Of a stretch of DNA of 6,002 nucleotides, positions 5,933 to 6,002 are shown piece by piece. Below the pieces are notes generated by a model. The model was not told where the DNA came from and searched no databases. It saw only the letters and a program-made list of their open reading frames with translations. Position numbers and translations under genes: made by a program. Position 1 is the stretch's first letter. Every line of letters begins with the position of its first letter. This DNA comes from an uncultured Lentisphaeria bacterium (lineage in GTDB: Bacteria; Verrucomicrobiota; Lentisphaeria; Victivallales; Victivallaceae), in NCBI GenBank assembly GCA_903821255.1, contig CAIJKT010000840.1:1-6002 (forward strand). The letters run 5' to 3'.

Positions 5933-6002
5933 TACGGCATATTGAATATTTTTACGAATAAAGGGTAATGCCTCAGTCTTTACGGTGGCTCAAAATATCC
6001 GC
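5933..6002. other. AT-rich region upstream of the promoter, no supportable gene
   Basis: The last 70 nt hold no gene I can support. Short open stretches reach the edge on both strands, but none shows a family signature, and no intrinsic terminator is seen. Whether the neighbour beyond the edge is divergent or in the same direction cannot be told. Confidence 0.4.

Noticed and set aside
5968..6002. Plus-strand ATG with AAAGGG before it, open to the edge
   Set aside because: The ribosome-site spacing is only about 2 nt, there are just 11 codons, and the residues carry no signature. A divergent gene cannot be supported.
5973..6002. Possible 3' end of an upstream minus-strand gene (stop at 5973-5975)
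   Set aside because: More than one minus-strand frame reaches a stop near here, with only a few codons visible, and no terminator follows. There is nothing to choose between a gene end and chance.
1..6002. CRISPR array, tRNA/rRNA, insertion sequence, toxin-antitoxin or defence system
   Set aside because: No direct repeats with regular spacing, no cloverleaf or rRNA segments, and no transposase, nuclease or antitoxin-like protein was seen; nearly all of the sequence is accounted for by five glycan-locus genes.

Overview
The window looks like an accessory carbohydrate-use locus from a member of the Lentisphaerota (Victivallis-like) or a close relative within the Planctomycetota/Verrucomicrobiota group. 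This is inferred from the combination of a LacI-family regulator, a type II-secretion-like pseudopilin with a very conserved [10 protein letters not shown]-terminus and a DGH motif near the C-terminus, and a run of glycoside hydrolases. No rRNA or other direct phylogenetic marker is present. Base composition appears mixed, a little under half G+C by eye.

Every gene I can support is on the minus strand, so the locus reads from right to left. At the right end (5875-5923) is a textbook control region: a perfect sigma70-type promoter (TTGACA, 17-nt spacer, TATAAT) whose predicted start point lies inside a perfect 16-bp palindrome with a central CG, the shape expected of a LacI-family operator. 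It drives a lacI-family gene (5858-4800). Downstream come a pseudopilin (4749-4009), a cytoplasm-predicted GH20 enzyme of the hexosaminidase D type with extra flanking domains (3890-1485), a secreted protein of unknown function (1467-673), and the first 204 codons of a secreted GH2-family glycosidase (612-1) that runs off the left edge.

The gaps between genes are 50, 118, 17 and 60 nt. None holds a recognisable intrinsic terminator, and three of the four downstream genes have a strong Shine-Dalgarno with the same GGAGATA core. The simplest reading is one long autoregulated operon in which the LacI-type protein controls itself and the enzymes behind it. The 118-nt gap before the GH20 gene contains an imperfect hairpin and is the most likely place for an extra promoter or RNA-level control.

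Inferred job: breakdown of a glycan with beta-linked N-acetylhexosamine (possibly GalNAc, by analogy with hexosaminidase D) and a GH2-cleaved sugar. The GH2 enzyme and the unknown protein would work outside the cytoplasmic membrane and the GH20 enzyme inside. No transporter, sugar kinase or sulfatase is visible here. The unusual element is the pseudopilin placed between the regulator and the enzymes. There are no RNA genes, CRISPR arrays or mobile elements that I can see, and no gene-free stretch longer than about 150 nt.
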